Assembly: GCA_016302545.1 (NCBI GenBank)
Contig: JAEDNK010000014.1
Coordinates: 1 to 20,832 of the forward strand
Direction: 5' to 3'
From: Bacillota bacterium
Lineage (GTDB): Bacteria; Bacillota; Clostridia; Peptostreptococcales; Anaerovoracaceae
Length of the DNA: 20,832 nt
This document shows, piece after piece, positions 7,329 through 14,628 of this stretch (position 1 is the first letter of the stretch; every line of letters begins with the position of its first letter). The translations under genes and the position numbers were made by a program. The notes below the pieces were generated by a model. The model was given only the letters and a program-made list of their open reading frames with translations. It was not told the DNA's origin and did not search any database.

Positions 7329-8420
7329 ATGAGCGTTAATCAGACTGAAAAAGATAAAGCATTAGAAGCTGCCATGGCGCAGATACAGAAGCAGTTCGGC
7401 AAGGGTGCCATCATGAAGCTGGGCGATGATACCCATATGAATATAGATGCAATTTCCACAGGCTCCATCAGCCTTGACATTGCAACAGGTATAGGCGGGG
7501 TTCCTAAGGGAAGGATCGTTGAGGTTTTCGGGCCTGAGTCATCGGGTAAGACCACACTTACATTACATATTGTTGCTGAGGCACAGAAGGCAGGAGGAAA
7601 GGCGGCATTTATAGATGCAGAGCATGCCCTCGATCCTGTTTATGCCAAGAATCTTGGAGTGAATGTAGGTGATCTGCTCGTTTCACAGCCCGATACAGGC
7701 GAGCAGGCTCTGGAAATTTGCGATATGCTTGCACGAAGCGGCGCGCTGGACGTAATCGTTATCGACTCTGTTGCAGCGTTGGTTCCAAGAGCTGAAATTC
7801 AAGGCGAAATGGGCGATTCTCATGTAGGACTTCAGGCCAGACTTATGTCTCAGGCACTCCGTAAGATTACAGGCACGGTGAATAAGTCCAACACCTGTGT
7901 CATATTCATCAATCAGCTTAGAGAAAAGGTCGGAATAATGTTCGGAAATCCGGAGGTTACCACGGGGGGCAGGGCTTTAAAGTTCTATTCCTCCATGAGA
8001 CTTGACGTTAGAAGAGTGGAGAGCCTTAAGGTAGGAGACAGTGTCGTAGGCAACAGAACAAGAGTTAAAATTGTAAAGAACAAGGTTGCACCTCCTTTCA
8101 AACAGGCAGAGTTTGATATTATGTACGGCGAAGGCATTTCCAGGGCGGGAGATATTCTCGATTCCGCTGTTGAGGCTAAAATCGTGGATAAGGCAGGCTC
8201 ATGGTACAGCTTTGAAGGTGAAAGAATCGGTCAGGGACGAGAAAATGTAAAGGTTTATCTTAAAGAGCATCCTGCCGTAATGGATAAAATTGAAGGATTG
8301 CTTCTCGACAGTATAAAGAAGGATGAGGATTTCGTTCCTGAACCGGATATCCCTGAGGAGGATATTTCTGAGATAATGGATATGCTGGTGGATGAAGACG
8401 GCGTAATTATTGAAAAATAG
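7329..8420 (+). CDS. recA: Recombinase RecA
   Basis: DNA strand-exchange ATPase and LexA co-protease. With ATG 7329 it has 363 residues, typical for Firmicutes. Walker A is GPESSGKT at residues 68-75; Walker B is in DVIVIDSVAAL; loop L2 and the TGGRALKFYSS segment are intact; the C-terminal acidic tail is present. ATG 7329 is preferred over GTG 7317 because GGAGG (7319-7323) lies 5 bases before the ATG and is overlapped by the GTG. No intein is present. No recX follows; the next gene is rplU from its own promoter. Expression is likely driven by P1 and P2 under LexA control. Confidence 0.99.
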   Translation: MSVNQTEKDKALEAAMAQIQKQFGKGAIMKLGDDTHMNIDAISTGSISLDIATGIGGVPKGRIVEVFGPESSGKTTLTLHIVAEAQKAGGKAAFIDAEHALDPVYAKNLGVNVGDLLVSQPDTGEQALEICDMLARSGALDVIVIDSVAALVPRAEIQGEMGDSHVGLQARLMSQALRKITGTVNKSNTCVIFINQLREKVGIMFGNPEVTTGGRALKFYSSMRLDVRRVESLKVGDSVVGNRTRVKIVKNKVAPPFKQAEFDIMYGEGISRAGDILDSAVEAKIVDKAGSWYSFEGERIGQGRENVKVYLKEHPAVMDKIEGLLLDSIKKDEDFVPEPDIPEEDISEIMDMLVDEDGVIIEK

Positions 8421-8463
8421 CCTGAATTTTAAGCTGTAAAAGTGCATTTTTTCAGTTTAACTA

Positions 8464-8492
8464 TTGACATACTGCGATTTCAATGGTATGAT
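8464..8492 (+). promoter_or_regulatory. Promoter for rplU-rpmA
   Basis: TTGACA at 8464-8469 and TATGAT at 8487-8492, 17-base spacer. It gives a leader of about 80 bases before rplU. There is no clear terminator between recA and this promoter. Confidence 0.8.
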
Positions 8493-8498
8493 ATCTGA

Positions 8499-8561
8499 GT
8501 TGAGCCGCGCAGACTGGGTTTTGAAGTGCAATCAAGCCACCCACAATGGCGAGACTGGATA
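8499..8561 (+). promoter_or_regulatory. Probable L21 leader RNA
   Basis: The 5' leader of rplU sits where Firmicutes carry the L21 leader (Rfam L21_leader), the proposed autoregulatory site for ribosomal protein L21. A stem can be drawn between GGTTTTGA (about 8517-8524) and TCAAGCC (about 8532-8538), with one bulged T. Flanking GCC and GGC segments could close an outer helix. The assignment rests on position and this pairing; a covariance-model hit would settle it. Confidence 0.6.
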
Positions 8562-8578
8562 GAGGAGGATAAAAATTA

Positions 8579-9097
8579 ATGTACGCAGTAATTGAAACAG
8601 GTGGAAAGCAGTACAGAGTACAGGAAGGCGATGTAATCACCATCGAAAAATTAAATGCAGAAGTTGGTGAAACTGTAACCTTTGATAAGGTGCTTGTACT
8701 GGGAGAAGGCAAGGACGTAAAGGTGGGAACTCCTTACGTTGATGCAGCTGTAACAGGCAGCGTTGTAGAGAACGGAAAAGGTCAGAAGGTTATCATCTTC
8801 AAGTATAAGGCTAAGAAGGACTACCGCAAGAAGCAGGGACACAGACAGCCGTATACAATGGTTAAGATCGAATCCCTCGGCGGAGCAGCTCCTAAGAAGG
8901 CTGCGCCTAAAAAAGAAGAACCCAAGACTGAAGCCGTAGCAGAAACTGTAAAGGAAGAAGCTAAGGCAGTTAAGAAGGTTTCCGCATCGATGAAAAAAGA
9001 CGAACTGATTGCTTTTGCTAAAGAAAACAATATCGCTATCGACGAAAAGGCTACAAAGGCTGTAATCATCGAAGCTATTGAAGCAGCATTAAAGTAA
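8579..9097 (+). CDS. rplU: Large-subunit ribosomal protein L21 with C-terminal extension
   Basis: Residues 1-101 are a complete L21 (MYAVIETGGKQYRVQEGD at the start, KKDYRKKQGHRQPYT near the end); it binds 23S rRNA in the large subunit. Ordinary bacterial L21 ends here at about 100 residues, but this protein runs to 172. Residues 102-134 form a Lys/Ala/Glu-rich linker. Residues 135-172 contain KKDELIAFAKENNI and a closing helix AVIIEAIEAALK, which resemble the helix-extension-helix folds (SAP, HeH, Rho N-terminal) that bind nucleic acid. The extension is in frame with no stop or second ribosome binding site between the parts. AGGAGG at 8563-8568 sets the start. Confidence 0.95.
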   Translation: MYAVIETGGKQYRVQEGDVITIEKLNAEVGETVTFDKVLVLGEGKDVKVGTPYVDAAVTGSVVENGKGQKVIIFKYKAKKDYRKKQGHRQPYTMVKIESLGGAAPKKAAPKKEEPKTEAVAETVKEEAKAVKKVSASMKKDELIAFAKENNIAIDEKATKAVIIEAIEAALK

Positions 9098-9127
9098 TCT
9101 ATCTGATATAGTTAGGAGGTACTTTTT

Positions 9128-9388
9128 ATGGCAAGTAAAAAAGGTGTAGGTAGCTCTAAGAACGGTCGTGACTCCGAGTCCAAACGTCTTGGACTTAAAG
9201 CCGGTGACGGTCAGTTCGTAAGCGCAGGAAGCATTTTGGTTAGACAGAGAGGAACCAAGTTCCACCCGGGCAATAACGTAGGCATCGGCGGGGACGATAC
9301 ATTGTTCGCTAAGATTGACGGAGCGGTTAAGTTCGAAAGAAAAGACAAGACCAGAAAGCAAGTCAGCGTTTATCCAAAAGAAGCTTAA
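9128..9388 (+). CDS. rpmA: Large-subunit ribosomal protein L27
   Basis: An 86-residue L27, located by the peptidyl-transferase centre, with the typical MASKKGVGSSKNGRDSESKR start and RQRGTKFHPGNNVGIG core. AGGAGGT at 9114-9120 is 7 bases before the ATG. Most Firmicutes L27 begin with a short extension ending in FFA that the protease Prp (YsxB) removes. This protein has none, and an in-frame TAG at 9113-9115 shows that no upstream start has been missed. The usual ysxB/prp gene between rplU and rpmA is also absent: only 30 bases separate them. A terminator follows. Confidence 0.98.
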   Translation: MASKKGVGSSKNGRDSESKRLGLKAGDGQFVSAGSILVRQRGTKFHPGNNVGIGGDDTLFAKIDGAVKFERKDKTRKQVSVYPKEA

Positions 9389-9399
9389 TTAGATTTTGT

Positions 9400-9434
9400 G
9401 ACCCTGTATATACTATATCGTACAGGGTCTTTTT
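9400..9434 (+). terminator. Intrinsic terminator after rpmA
   Basis: Perfect 9-bp stem, GACCCTGTA (9400-9408) with TACAGGGTC (9421-9429), 12-base loop, followed by five T (9430-9434). obg begins 25 bases later, so obg needs read-through or a promoter I did not find; the loop is TA-rich (TATACT) but lacks a matching -35. Confidence 0.88.
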
Positions 9435-9459
9435 GTACCATACAGAAGGAGGTACTTAT

Positions 9460-10761
9460 ATGTTTGTAGACAGAGCTAAAATTGTGATAAAATCCGGCAA
9501 GGGCGGCGACGGCGCCGTAACCTTCAGACGCGAACCCTTCGTACCTCAGGGCGGTCCTGACGGCGGAGACGGCGGCAAGGGCGGCGACGTTATATTTAAG
9601 GCTGACAGAAACCTCAGAACCCTGATGGATTTTAAGTATAAGAGAAAATATGAGGCTGAAGCCGGTCAAAACGGAATGAAGAAGAAACGCTTCGGCAAGG
9701 CAGGTGAAAACCTGGTTATAAGGGTTCCCATGGGTACCGTTATAATCGACGAGGCAAGCGGTACTGTGATGAAGGACCTCACGGAAGACGGTGAGTCTTT
9801 CGTGGCTGCAAAAGGCGGCAAGGGCGGCAGAGGAAACGTACATTTCAAAAATTCAGTAAGACAAGCCCCTAATTTTGCTGAGGCAGGCGGTGTTGCTAAA
9901 GAGAGAAACATTATACTTGAGCTTAAGCTTATCGCAGATGTGGGACTTGTAGGCTTTCCAAACGTAGGGAAATCTTCACTTCTGGCCATTTCAACCAGCG
10001 CCCAGCCGAAGATTGCAAACTACCATTTCACTACCATAGACCCAAATCTCGGTGTAGTGCAGCTTTATGATACAAGCTTTGTAATGGCTGATATTGCCGG
10101 TATTATAGAAGGCGCCAGCGAAGGGCTGGGAATGGGCTTCAAGTTCCTGAAGCATATTGAGCGGACTAAGGTGCTTATTCACGTCGTAGATGTTTCGGGA
10201 AGCGAAGGAAGGAACCCTATCGACGATTTTGAAAAGATAAACAAAGAGCTGGAGGCATACAGCCCTAGAATTCTTAAGAAACCGCAGCTTGTAGCAGCAA
10301 ACAAAATCGATATGACTGATGAAAACGATCCGCAGTATCTTGAGTTTAAAGCTTATGTGGAAGAGAAGGGTTATAAGGTTTTCCCTATGTCGGCACCGCT
10401 TAATATAGGCGTTGAAGAAATTTTGACGGCTGCGCTGGAGGAGCTTAAGAGAATCGAAGCCAATCCGGAGCCGGAGGAGGACATCGTTGAATACTTTGAT
10501 TTCGAGGCTGACGAAAATGACCCTACTTACAGAGATATATATGCAAGCTTCGACGAAGAGACAGGAGTATATGTTCTCGAAGGCAAGCAGCTTACCAAGA
10601 TTTTTAACTCGACCAACTTTAACGATATGGGCTCTCTCAGGTATCTTTATAAATATATCGAGAAAAACGGAGCCATCGAGAAGCTTAAGGAAATGGGTCT
10701 CGAAGAAGGGGACAGCATCAGAATTCAAAACTATGAATTTGAATACTGGGACGAGTATTAG
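9460..10761 (+). CDS. obgE: Ribosome-assembly GTPase Obg
   Basis: GTPase of 433 residues that associates with the 50S subunit and affects stress and sporulation decisions in Firmicutes. The glycine-rich Obg fold is at residues 1-157 (GGDGAVTFRRE, GGPDGGDGGKGGDV). The G domain has G1 GFPNVGKSS at about 165, the DIAGIIEGASEG switch region, and NKID. The C-terminal OCT domain is present (YVLEGKQLTKIFNSTNF onward). ATG 9460 is chosen because AGGAGGT lies 6 bases upstream; the in-frame ATG at 9433 overlaps the terminator T-run. Unlike Bacillus, there is no spo0B between rpmA and obg, as expected for a lineage without the full phosphorelay. Confidence 0.97.
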   Translation: MFVDRAKIVIKSGKGGDGAVTFRREPFVPQGGPDGGDGGKGGDVIFKADRNLRTLMDFKYKRKYEAEAGQNGMKKKRFGKAGENLVIRVPMGTVIIDEASGTVMKDLTEDGESFVAAKGGKGGRGNVHFKNSVRQAPNFAEAGGVAKERNIILELKLIADVGLVGFPNVGKSSLLAISTSAQPKIANYHFTTIDPNLGVVQLYDTSFVMADIAGIIEGASEGLGMGFKFLKHIERTKVLIHVVDVSGSEGRNPIDDFEKINKELEAYSPRILKKPQLVAANKIDMTDENDPQYLEFKAYVEEKGYKVFPMSAPLNIGVEEILTAALEELKRIEANPEPEEDIVEYFDFEADENDPTYRDIYASFDEETGVYVLEGKQLTKIFNSTNFNDMGSLRYLYKYIEKNGAIEKLKEMGLEEGDSIRIQNYEFEYWDEY

Positions 10762-10768
10762 AATATTA

Positions 10769-10813
10769 AACAAAAGCAAAAATTACTTAGCCTCGATTTT
10801 CGGGGCTTTTGTT
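10769..10813 (+). terminator. Probable terminator after obg with alternative pairing
   Basis: AGCCTCG (10789-10795) pairs with CGGGGCT (10801-10807) around a 5-base loop and is followed by TTT-G-TT, a short T-run. Independently, AACAAAAGC (10769-10777) is an exact complement of GCTTTTGTT (10805-10813). The two pairings compete for GCT, so this could be a long compound hairpin or a two-state element. Confidence 0.6.
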
Positions 10814-10886
10814 ATGCAGACAATAAAGGGGAATTATATTTCCCGCAGCCTCATAAAATAAATCAGAGATTAAATGGGGTGTGAAT

Positions 10887-11411
10887 ATGAATTACAAAGA
10901 AAAGCTTATAGTACAGGTAGTAATTTGCATGATGATTTTTGCCGGCGTAAGGGCTGTGAGCGCTATGGATATCAAAGGCATGAGGCAGGTAAAAGCATTT
11001 GTGGGAGAGCATTTCCAAAAAAACTATACGGCTGAAGATATAAAAACTGCCGGCTCCCGGCTTGTAAATGAGGCAGGTGAACTGCGCACCGATATAACAT
11101 CGGTGGTTTTGAAGGCAAACAAAGCCGGAGAAGTAAAAGAACCCTTGGGCAAGGCGGATAAAGATGGCCTCCAGATGGTTTATGCTGTAAATGGCGGCAC
11201 CGTAACTGCGGCGGGCATAGATAAAGTGCTTGGTAAATTCTTAAAAATAGAAACTGACAATGGTATGGAAACCTACGGTAATTTTTGCGAAATAACTGCG
11301 ATCACAGGTGATAAAATAAGAAAAGGTGATATAATCGGAACATTTGAAGGCAGTGTAAAGGGAAGCGAAAGCGGAAGCGGAAAAAGTGAATTTATCTATC
11401 AAAAATCATGA
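10887..11411 (+). CDS. Membrane-anchored degenerate LytM/M23-like protein, possibly SpoIVFA-like
   Basis: A 174-residue protein with one N-terminal membrane or signal segment (about 8-26) and a C-terminal beta-rich domain (about 108-165) that follows the LytM/M23 pattern: a GGTVTAAG strand, FLKIETDNGMETYGNF, then GDKIRKGDIIGTFEG. The metal-binding histidines of active M23 peptidases are missing, so it is probably non-catalytic. The Bacillus sporulation protein SpoIVFA is likewise a membrane protein with a degenerate LytM domain, and its gene lies beside rplU-rpmA-obg; here the gene lies beside obg. SpoIVFA is therefore a reasonable but unproven identity. No SpoIVFB protease gene is adjacent. 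ATG 10887 has GGGGTGTG upstream; an in-frame GTG sits at 10881. Confidence 0.7.
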   Translation: MNYKEKLIVQVVICMMIFAGVRAVSAMDIKGMRQVKAFVGEHFQKNYTAEDIKTAGSRLVNEAGELRTDITSVVLKANKAGEVKEPLGKADKDGLQMVYAVNGGTVTAAGIDKVLGKFLKIETDNGMETYGNFCEITAITGDKIRKGDIIGTFEGSVKGSESGSGKSEFIYQKS

Positions 11412-11461
11412 TTTTGTGATACAATATATAGGCGTGAATTTTAAGAAAAAAGGTACAAGCC

Positions 11462-12007
11462 ATGACACAGTCAAAAAAGAGAAGAATTTCCGAAGATGAA
11501 GTAAAAAAACTATATGAAGAATACAGCACGCCGGAGCATGTGAGGGCTCATTGCAGGGCTGTAACAGACACCGCGGTAAAACTTGCTGAGGCGCTTAATA
11601 AACAGGGTTACAGCCTGGATTTGGACCTCATAAGAGGCGCAGGACTGTCCCATGATGTGGCCAGAACCTCCGAAGAACACTGGAAAGTAGGCGCTGATGC
11701 ACTGGAAGCCTTAGGCTATAAGGATGAGGCTGACATAATACGTGTGCACATGTTCTACTCACCTTTTAATTCGGTGGATAAGCTTAACGAGTGTGATATG
11801 GTATGCCTTGCCGACAGGCTTGTTAAGGAAGATAAATATGTAGGGCTTGATGAAAGAATTGAATATATACTAAAAAAAGCACCGGACAGGCCGGAAATAA
11901 GAGCCAGTATAATGTCACGCAAGAAGGAAACGGAAAAGCTTTTAGAGGATATTTCCCATGTAATAGGGCGGACTGTTGACAGTCTGTTTTTAGATAAGGA
12001 GAAGTAA
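11462..12007 (+). CDS. HD-domain phosphohydrolase
   Basis: A 181-residue cytoplasmic protein with the metal-binding pattern of the HD superfamily: H30 in the first helix, H64-D65 in GLSHDVAR, H73, H96 in RVHMF and D117 in CLADRLV. HD enzymes cleave phosphate esters of nucleotides or related substrates; the substrate here is not predictable. An HD protein (YqeK) is often found downstream of obg in Firmicutes with nadD, but this one lacks that neighbour and looks different, so I do not assign yqeK. AGG lies 8 bases before the ATG. The next gene starts 3 bases after the stop with AAGGAG overlapping the end of this gene, so the two are probably co-transcribed. Confidence 0.85.
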   Translation: MTQSKKRRISEDEVKKLYEEYSTPEHVRAHCRAVTDTAVKLAEALNKQGYSLDLDLIRGAGLSHDVARTSEEHWKVGADALEALGYKDEADIIRVHMFYSPFNSVDKLNECDMVCLADRLVKEDKYVGLDERIEYILKKAPDRPEIRASIMSRKKETEKLLEDISHVIGRTVDSLFLDKEK

Positions 12008-12010
12008 TTC

Positions 12011-13897
12011 ATGGAATTAAAAAACAAGCTGGATCAGCTTTTAAAACGAGTTGAAAAACCGGGAAGATATATAGGCGGAGAATTTAACTCAATAGTTAAA
12101 AACGGGGAAGGTGTGGAAGCAAACTTTGCCTTTGCTTTCCCTGACCTTTATGAGATCGGCATGTCATACCTTGGATTGCAGATTTTATATAATGTGCTTA
12201 ACAAGAAACAAAACATATACTGCCAAAGGGTTTTTGCGCCTGCTGCCGATATGGAAGAACTCATGAGGCAGGAAAATGTGCCTCTTATGACCCTTGAAAC
12301 CAAGACACCAATAAAGGAAATGGATTTTGTTGGCTTCACCCTTCAGTATGAAATGTCATATTCCACTGTTCTCAACATGCTTGAGCTTGGCGGAATACCT
12401 TTATACAGCAAGGAAAGAGGGGAGGAAGATCCGATTATTGCGGCAGGAGGCCCCTGTGCCTACAATCCAGAACCCCTCGCTGATTTCATAGATCTTTTTG
12501 TCATCGGAGACGGGGAAAAGGCGCTGCCGGAATTGCTGGAAAAATATATCCAATGTAAAAGGAAGGGTATGTGCAAGGCGGATTTTCTTAAGGAAGCCTG
12601 CAAAATGGAAGGCGTATACGTGCCTTCGCTTTATGAACCGGAATACAACCCTGATGGTACAATAAATAAATTATGTAAACTTTATGATGGGGCTCCTGAT
12701 ACTGTTCTGCGTGCAATAATACCTGACACTGAAACTGTTGATTTTCCTGTAAAGCCTTTAATTCCAACAGTTGAAGCAGTTCACGACAGAGCTGTGGTTG
12801 AAACCTTCAGAGGCTGCACCAGAGGCTGCCGCTTCTGTCAGGCGGGTATTATATACAGACCGGTACGTGAAAGAAGCAAGGAGACTGTTCTAAAGCTTGC
12901 AAAATCTCAGCTTGCAAACACGGGACACGATGAGCTTTCCCTGCTGTCCCTTTCCACAAGCGATTATTCATGCTTTGAAGAGCTTGCAACGGAGCTTATC
13001 GACTACACCAAAAAGGAAAATGTTTCCCTTTCCCTTCCTTCTCTTAGGATTGACAGGTTTGCTTTTGACGTTCTTAATAAAATTCAGGAATATAAGAAGT
13101 CCGGCCTTACCTATGCACCTGAAGCGGGTACACAGCGGCTGAGAGATGTTATAAATAAAGGCGTAACCGATGATGATATTTTTAATTCCATCGAGCAGGC
13201 TCTCATTTTAGGGTGGAAGCATATCAAACTTTACTTTATGATAGGCCTGCCTACGGAAACCTATAAGGACCTTGACGGAATCGCAGATATAGCAAAGAGA
13301 ATAATAGACCTGAATTACAAAATTAACGGTCCAAAGGGCGGCCGCTTTAACGTAACCGTCAGCGTATCAAACTTTGTTCCTAAGGCCGATACGCCTTTCC
13401 AGTGGGAAGCACAGAATAGTGCCGAAGAATTCGAGGAAAAGCACAACTATCTTGCCAAAAAGCTTAAGATAAAAGGCGTAACCTTTAATTACCATGATAA
13501 TAAGACAAGCGCTTATGAGGCTGTATTTGCAAGGGGCGACAGGCGGACCGGCAGGCTTCTTTACGAGGCGCACAAGGCGGGGGCAAGGCTGGACGGCTGG
13601 ACGGAGCATTTCAGACCGGAGGCATGGGAAAAAGCCTTTAGCGAAAGCGATATAAACGCTGATTTCTACACCACCAGAAAGCGCAACTTTGACGAAGTGC
13701 TCCCTTGGGATGTTATAGACTGTGGAGTTTCCAAGAAATATCTCATAAATGAGGCAAAGAAGGCATATGATGAAAGTATTACCCGCGACTGCCGGCTGGG
13801 CTGCACAGGCTGCGGCATGAACAGACACGTTAATTGTGCCATGGACGGAATTTTAAAAAATCCTTTGTCAAAGGAGGAGGGAGGTACGGATGAATAA
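12011..13897 (+). CDS. TIGR03960 family B12-binding-domain radical SAM protein
   Basis: A 628-residue protein of the TIGR03960 family, widespread in Clostridia and of unknown reaction. The N-terminal 200 or so residues resemble a cobalamin-binding region (FPDLYEIGMSYLGLQ, then the AAGGPCAYNPEPLAD segment). The radical SAM core has CxxxCxxC at C269, C273 and C276 (FRGCTRGCRFCQAGI). Near the C terminus there is a further cysteine group, C594, C598, C601 and C609, in CRLGCTGCGMNRHVNC, which could bind a second cluster. It overlaps the next gene by 8 bases; the two families nearly always occur together and are thought to work together, possibly on rRNA or tRNA, which is inference. Confidence 0.9.
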   Translation: MELKNKLDQLLKRVEKPGRYIGGEFNSIVKNGEGVEANFAFAFPDLYEIGMSYLGLQILYNVLNKKQNIYCQRVFAPAADMEELMRQENVPLMTLETKTPIKEMDFVGFTLQYEMSYSTVLNMLELGGIPLYSKERGEEDPIIAAGGPCAYNPEPLADFIDLFVIGDGEKALPELLEKYIQCKRKGMCKADFLKEACKMEGVYVPSLYEPEYNPDGTINKLCKLYDGAPDTVLRAIIPDTETVDFPVKPLIPTVEAVHDRAVVETFRGCTRGCRFCQAGIIYRPVRERSKETVLKLAKSQLANTGHDELSLLSLSTSDYSCFEELATELIDYTKKENVSLSLPSLRIDRFAFDVLNKIQEYKKSGLTYAPEAGTQRLRDVINKGVTDDDIFNSIEQALILGWKHIKLYFMIGLPTETYKDLDGIADIAKRIIDLNYKINGPKGGRFNVTVSVSNFVPKADTPFQWEAQNSAEEFEEKHNYLAKKLKIKGVTFNYHDNKTSAYEAVFARGDRRTGRLLYEAHKAGARLDGWTEHFRPEAWEKAFSESDINADFYTTRKRNFDEVLPWDVIDCGVSKKYLINEAKKAYDESITRDCRLGCTGCGMNRHVNCAMDGILKNPLSKEEGGTDE

Positions 13898-14570
13898 CAG
13901 GTATGCTATTAAATTCAGCAAGGAAGGTTATGTTAAATACACCTCACATCTGGACATTCTCAGAATGTTTAAAAGAGCCTTCAAGAAGACAGGACTGGCA
14001 TTGAAATACTCTCAGGGCTTTAATCCTCATCCAAGGATGGGCTTTGCTCAGCCCCTATCTCTGGGCTATTCCAGCAGATGTGAGCTCATTGAATTTGAAA
14101 CACAGACGCCTCATACTACCGGTGAAATACTGGAGAAGATGAGATATGAAATGCCTGAAGGTATTAAGCTTCTTACGTGCTTTGAGCTTGCCGAAGAGAT
14201 AAAGTCCCTTGCGGCAGATGCAGACGCTGCGGAATACAAAATATGGATACCGACAGAAATGACGGAGGAGGCTCTTCAGGACGCTGTAAAAACCTATCTG
14301 CAAAAGGAGGAAGTAATCGCTCAGAAACGCATGAAAAAGACTAAAAAGATGGAGCCTGTGAATATAAGGAAAATGATAAGAGGACTGGAAATAAGCAAAG
14401 TGGGTGAGTTTGCTATGATTAAAGCATTGCTCGATTGCGGCAGCAAATCAAACTGCAGTCCGGAGCTTGTAATTTCAAGCTTTTGTGAGCACAGCGGCAT
14501 AGATACACCCAGATACGAGATAGAGGTGGAGAGAATAAATCTCTTCTTTGTAAGCAATTTACAATTTTAA
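13890..14570 (+). CDS. TIGR03936/DUF2344 radical-SAM-associated protein
   Basis: A 226-residue soluble protein with the conserved DUF2344 start (KFSKEGYVKYTSHLDILRMFKRAFKKTG) and the GFNPHPRMGFAQPLSLGY segment. It has no CxxxCxxC motif and is considered the partner of the TIGR03960 radical SAM protein, whose gene it overlaps (ATG 13890 inside the last codons, TAA 13895-13897). GGAGG at about 13880 serves the start. In many Clostridia this pair is followed by RNase G and rplU; here it lies after obg and no RNase G gene is seen in the window. Confidence 0.9.
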   Translation: MNNRYAIKFSKEGYVKYTSHLDILRMFKRAFKKTGLALKYSQGFNPHPRMGFAQPLSLGYSSRCELIEFETQTPHTTGEILEKMRYEMPEGIKLLTCFELAEEIKSLAADADAAEYKIWIPTEMTEEALQDAVKTYLQKEEVIAQKRMKKTKKMEPVNIRKMIRGLEISKVGEFAMIKALLDCGSKSNCSPELVISSFCEHSGIDTPRYEIEVERINLFFVSNLQF

Positions 14571-14572
14571 TA

Positions 14573-14601
14573 TTGACAAGCCTCCTGAGATGATGTAATA
14601 T
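14573..14601 (+). promoter_or_regulatory. Promoter for comEA
   Basis: TTGACA at 14573-14578 and TAATAT at 14596-14601 with a 17-base spacer; an overlapping TATAAT at 14599-14604 has a 20-base spacer. The start site would be near 14608, after the left arm of the hairpin described at 14578-14621. Confidence 0.75.
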
Positions 14602-14624
14602 AATGTCAACAAAGGAGGCTTTTG
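14578..14624 (+). terminator. Hairpin overlapping the comEA promoter and ribosome binding site
   Basis: AAGCCTCCT (14578-14586) is an exact complement of AGGAGGCTT (14613-14621), followed by TTTG, with a 26-base loop. The right arm contains the GGAGG that serves comEA at 14629. The left arm begins at the last base of the -35 box. It may terminate the upstream operon weakly, hide the ribosome binding site in read-through RNA, or both. Confidence 0.6.
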
Positions 14625-14628
14625 TATT

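Noticed and set aside
9520..9610. GC-rich GGC/GAC repeats suggesting a tandem repeat
   Set aside because: They encode the normal glycine-rich Obg loops (GGPDGGDGGKGG).
9991..10779. Long minus-strand open frame (262 codons) opposite obg
   Set aside because: It is antisense to a fully conserved Obg, has no ribosome binding site or recognisable family, and its residues reflect the complement of Obg codons. The same applies to minus-strand frames at 18788-19558 and 6451-7086.
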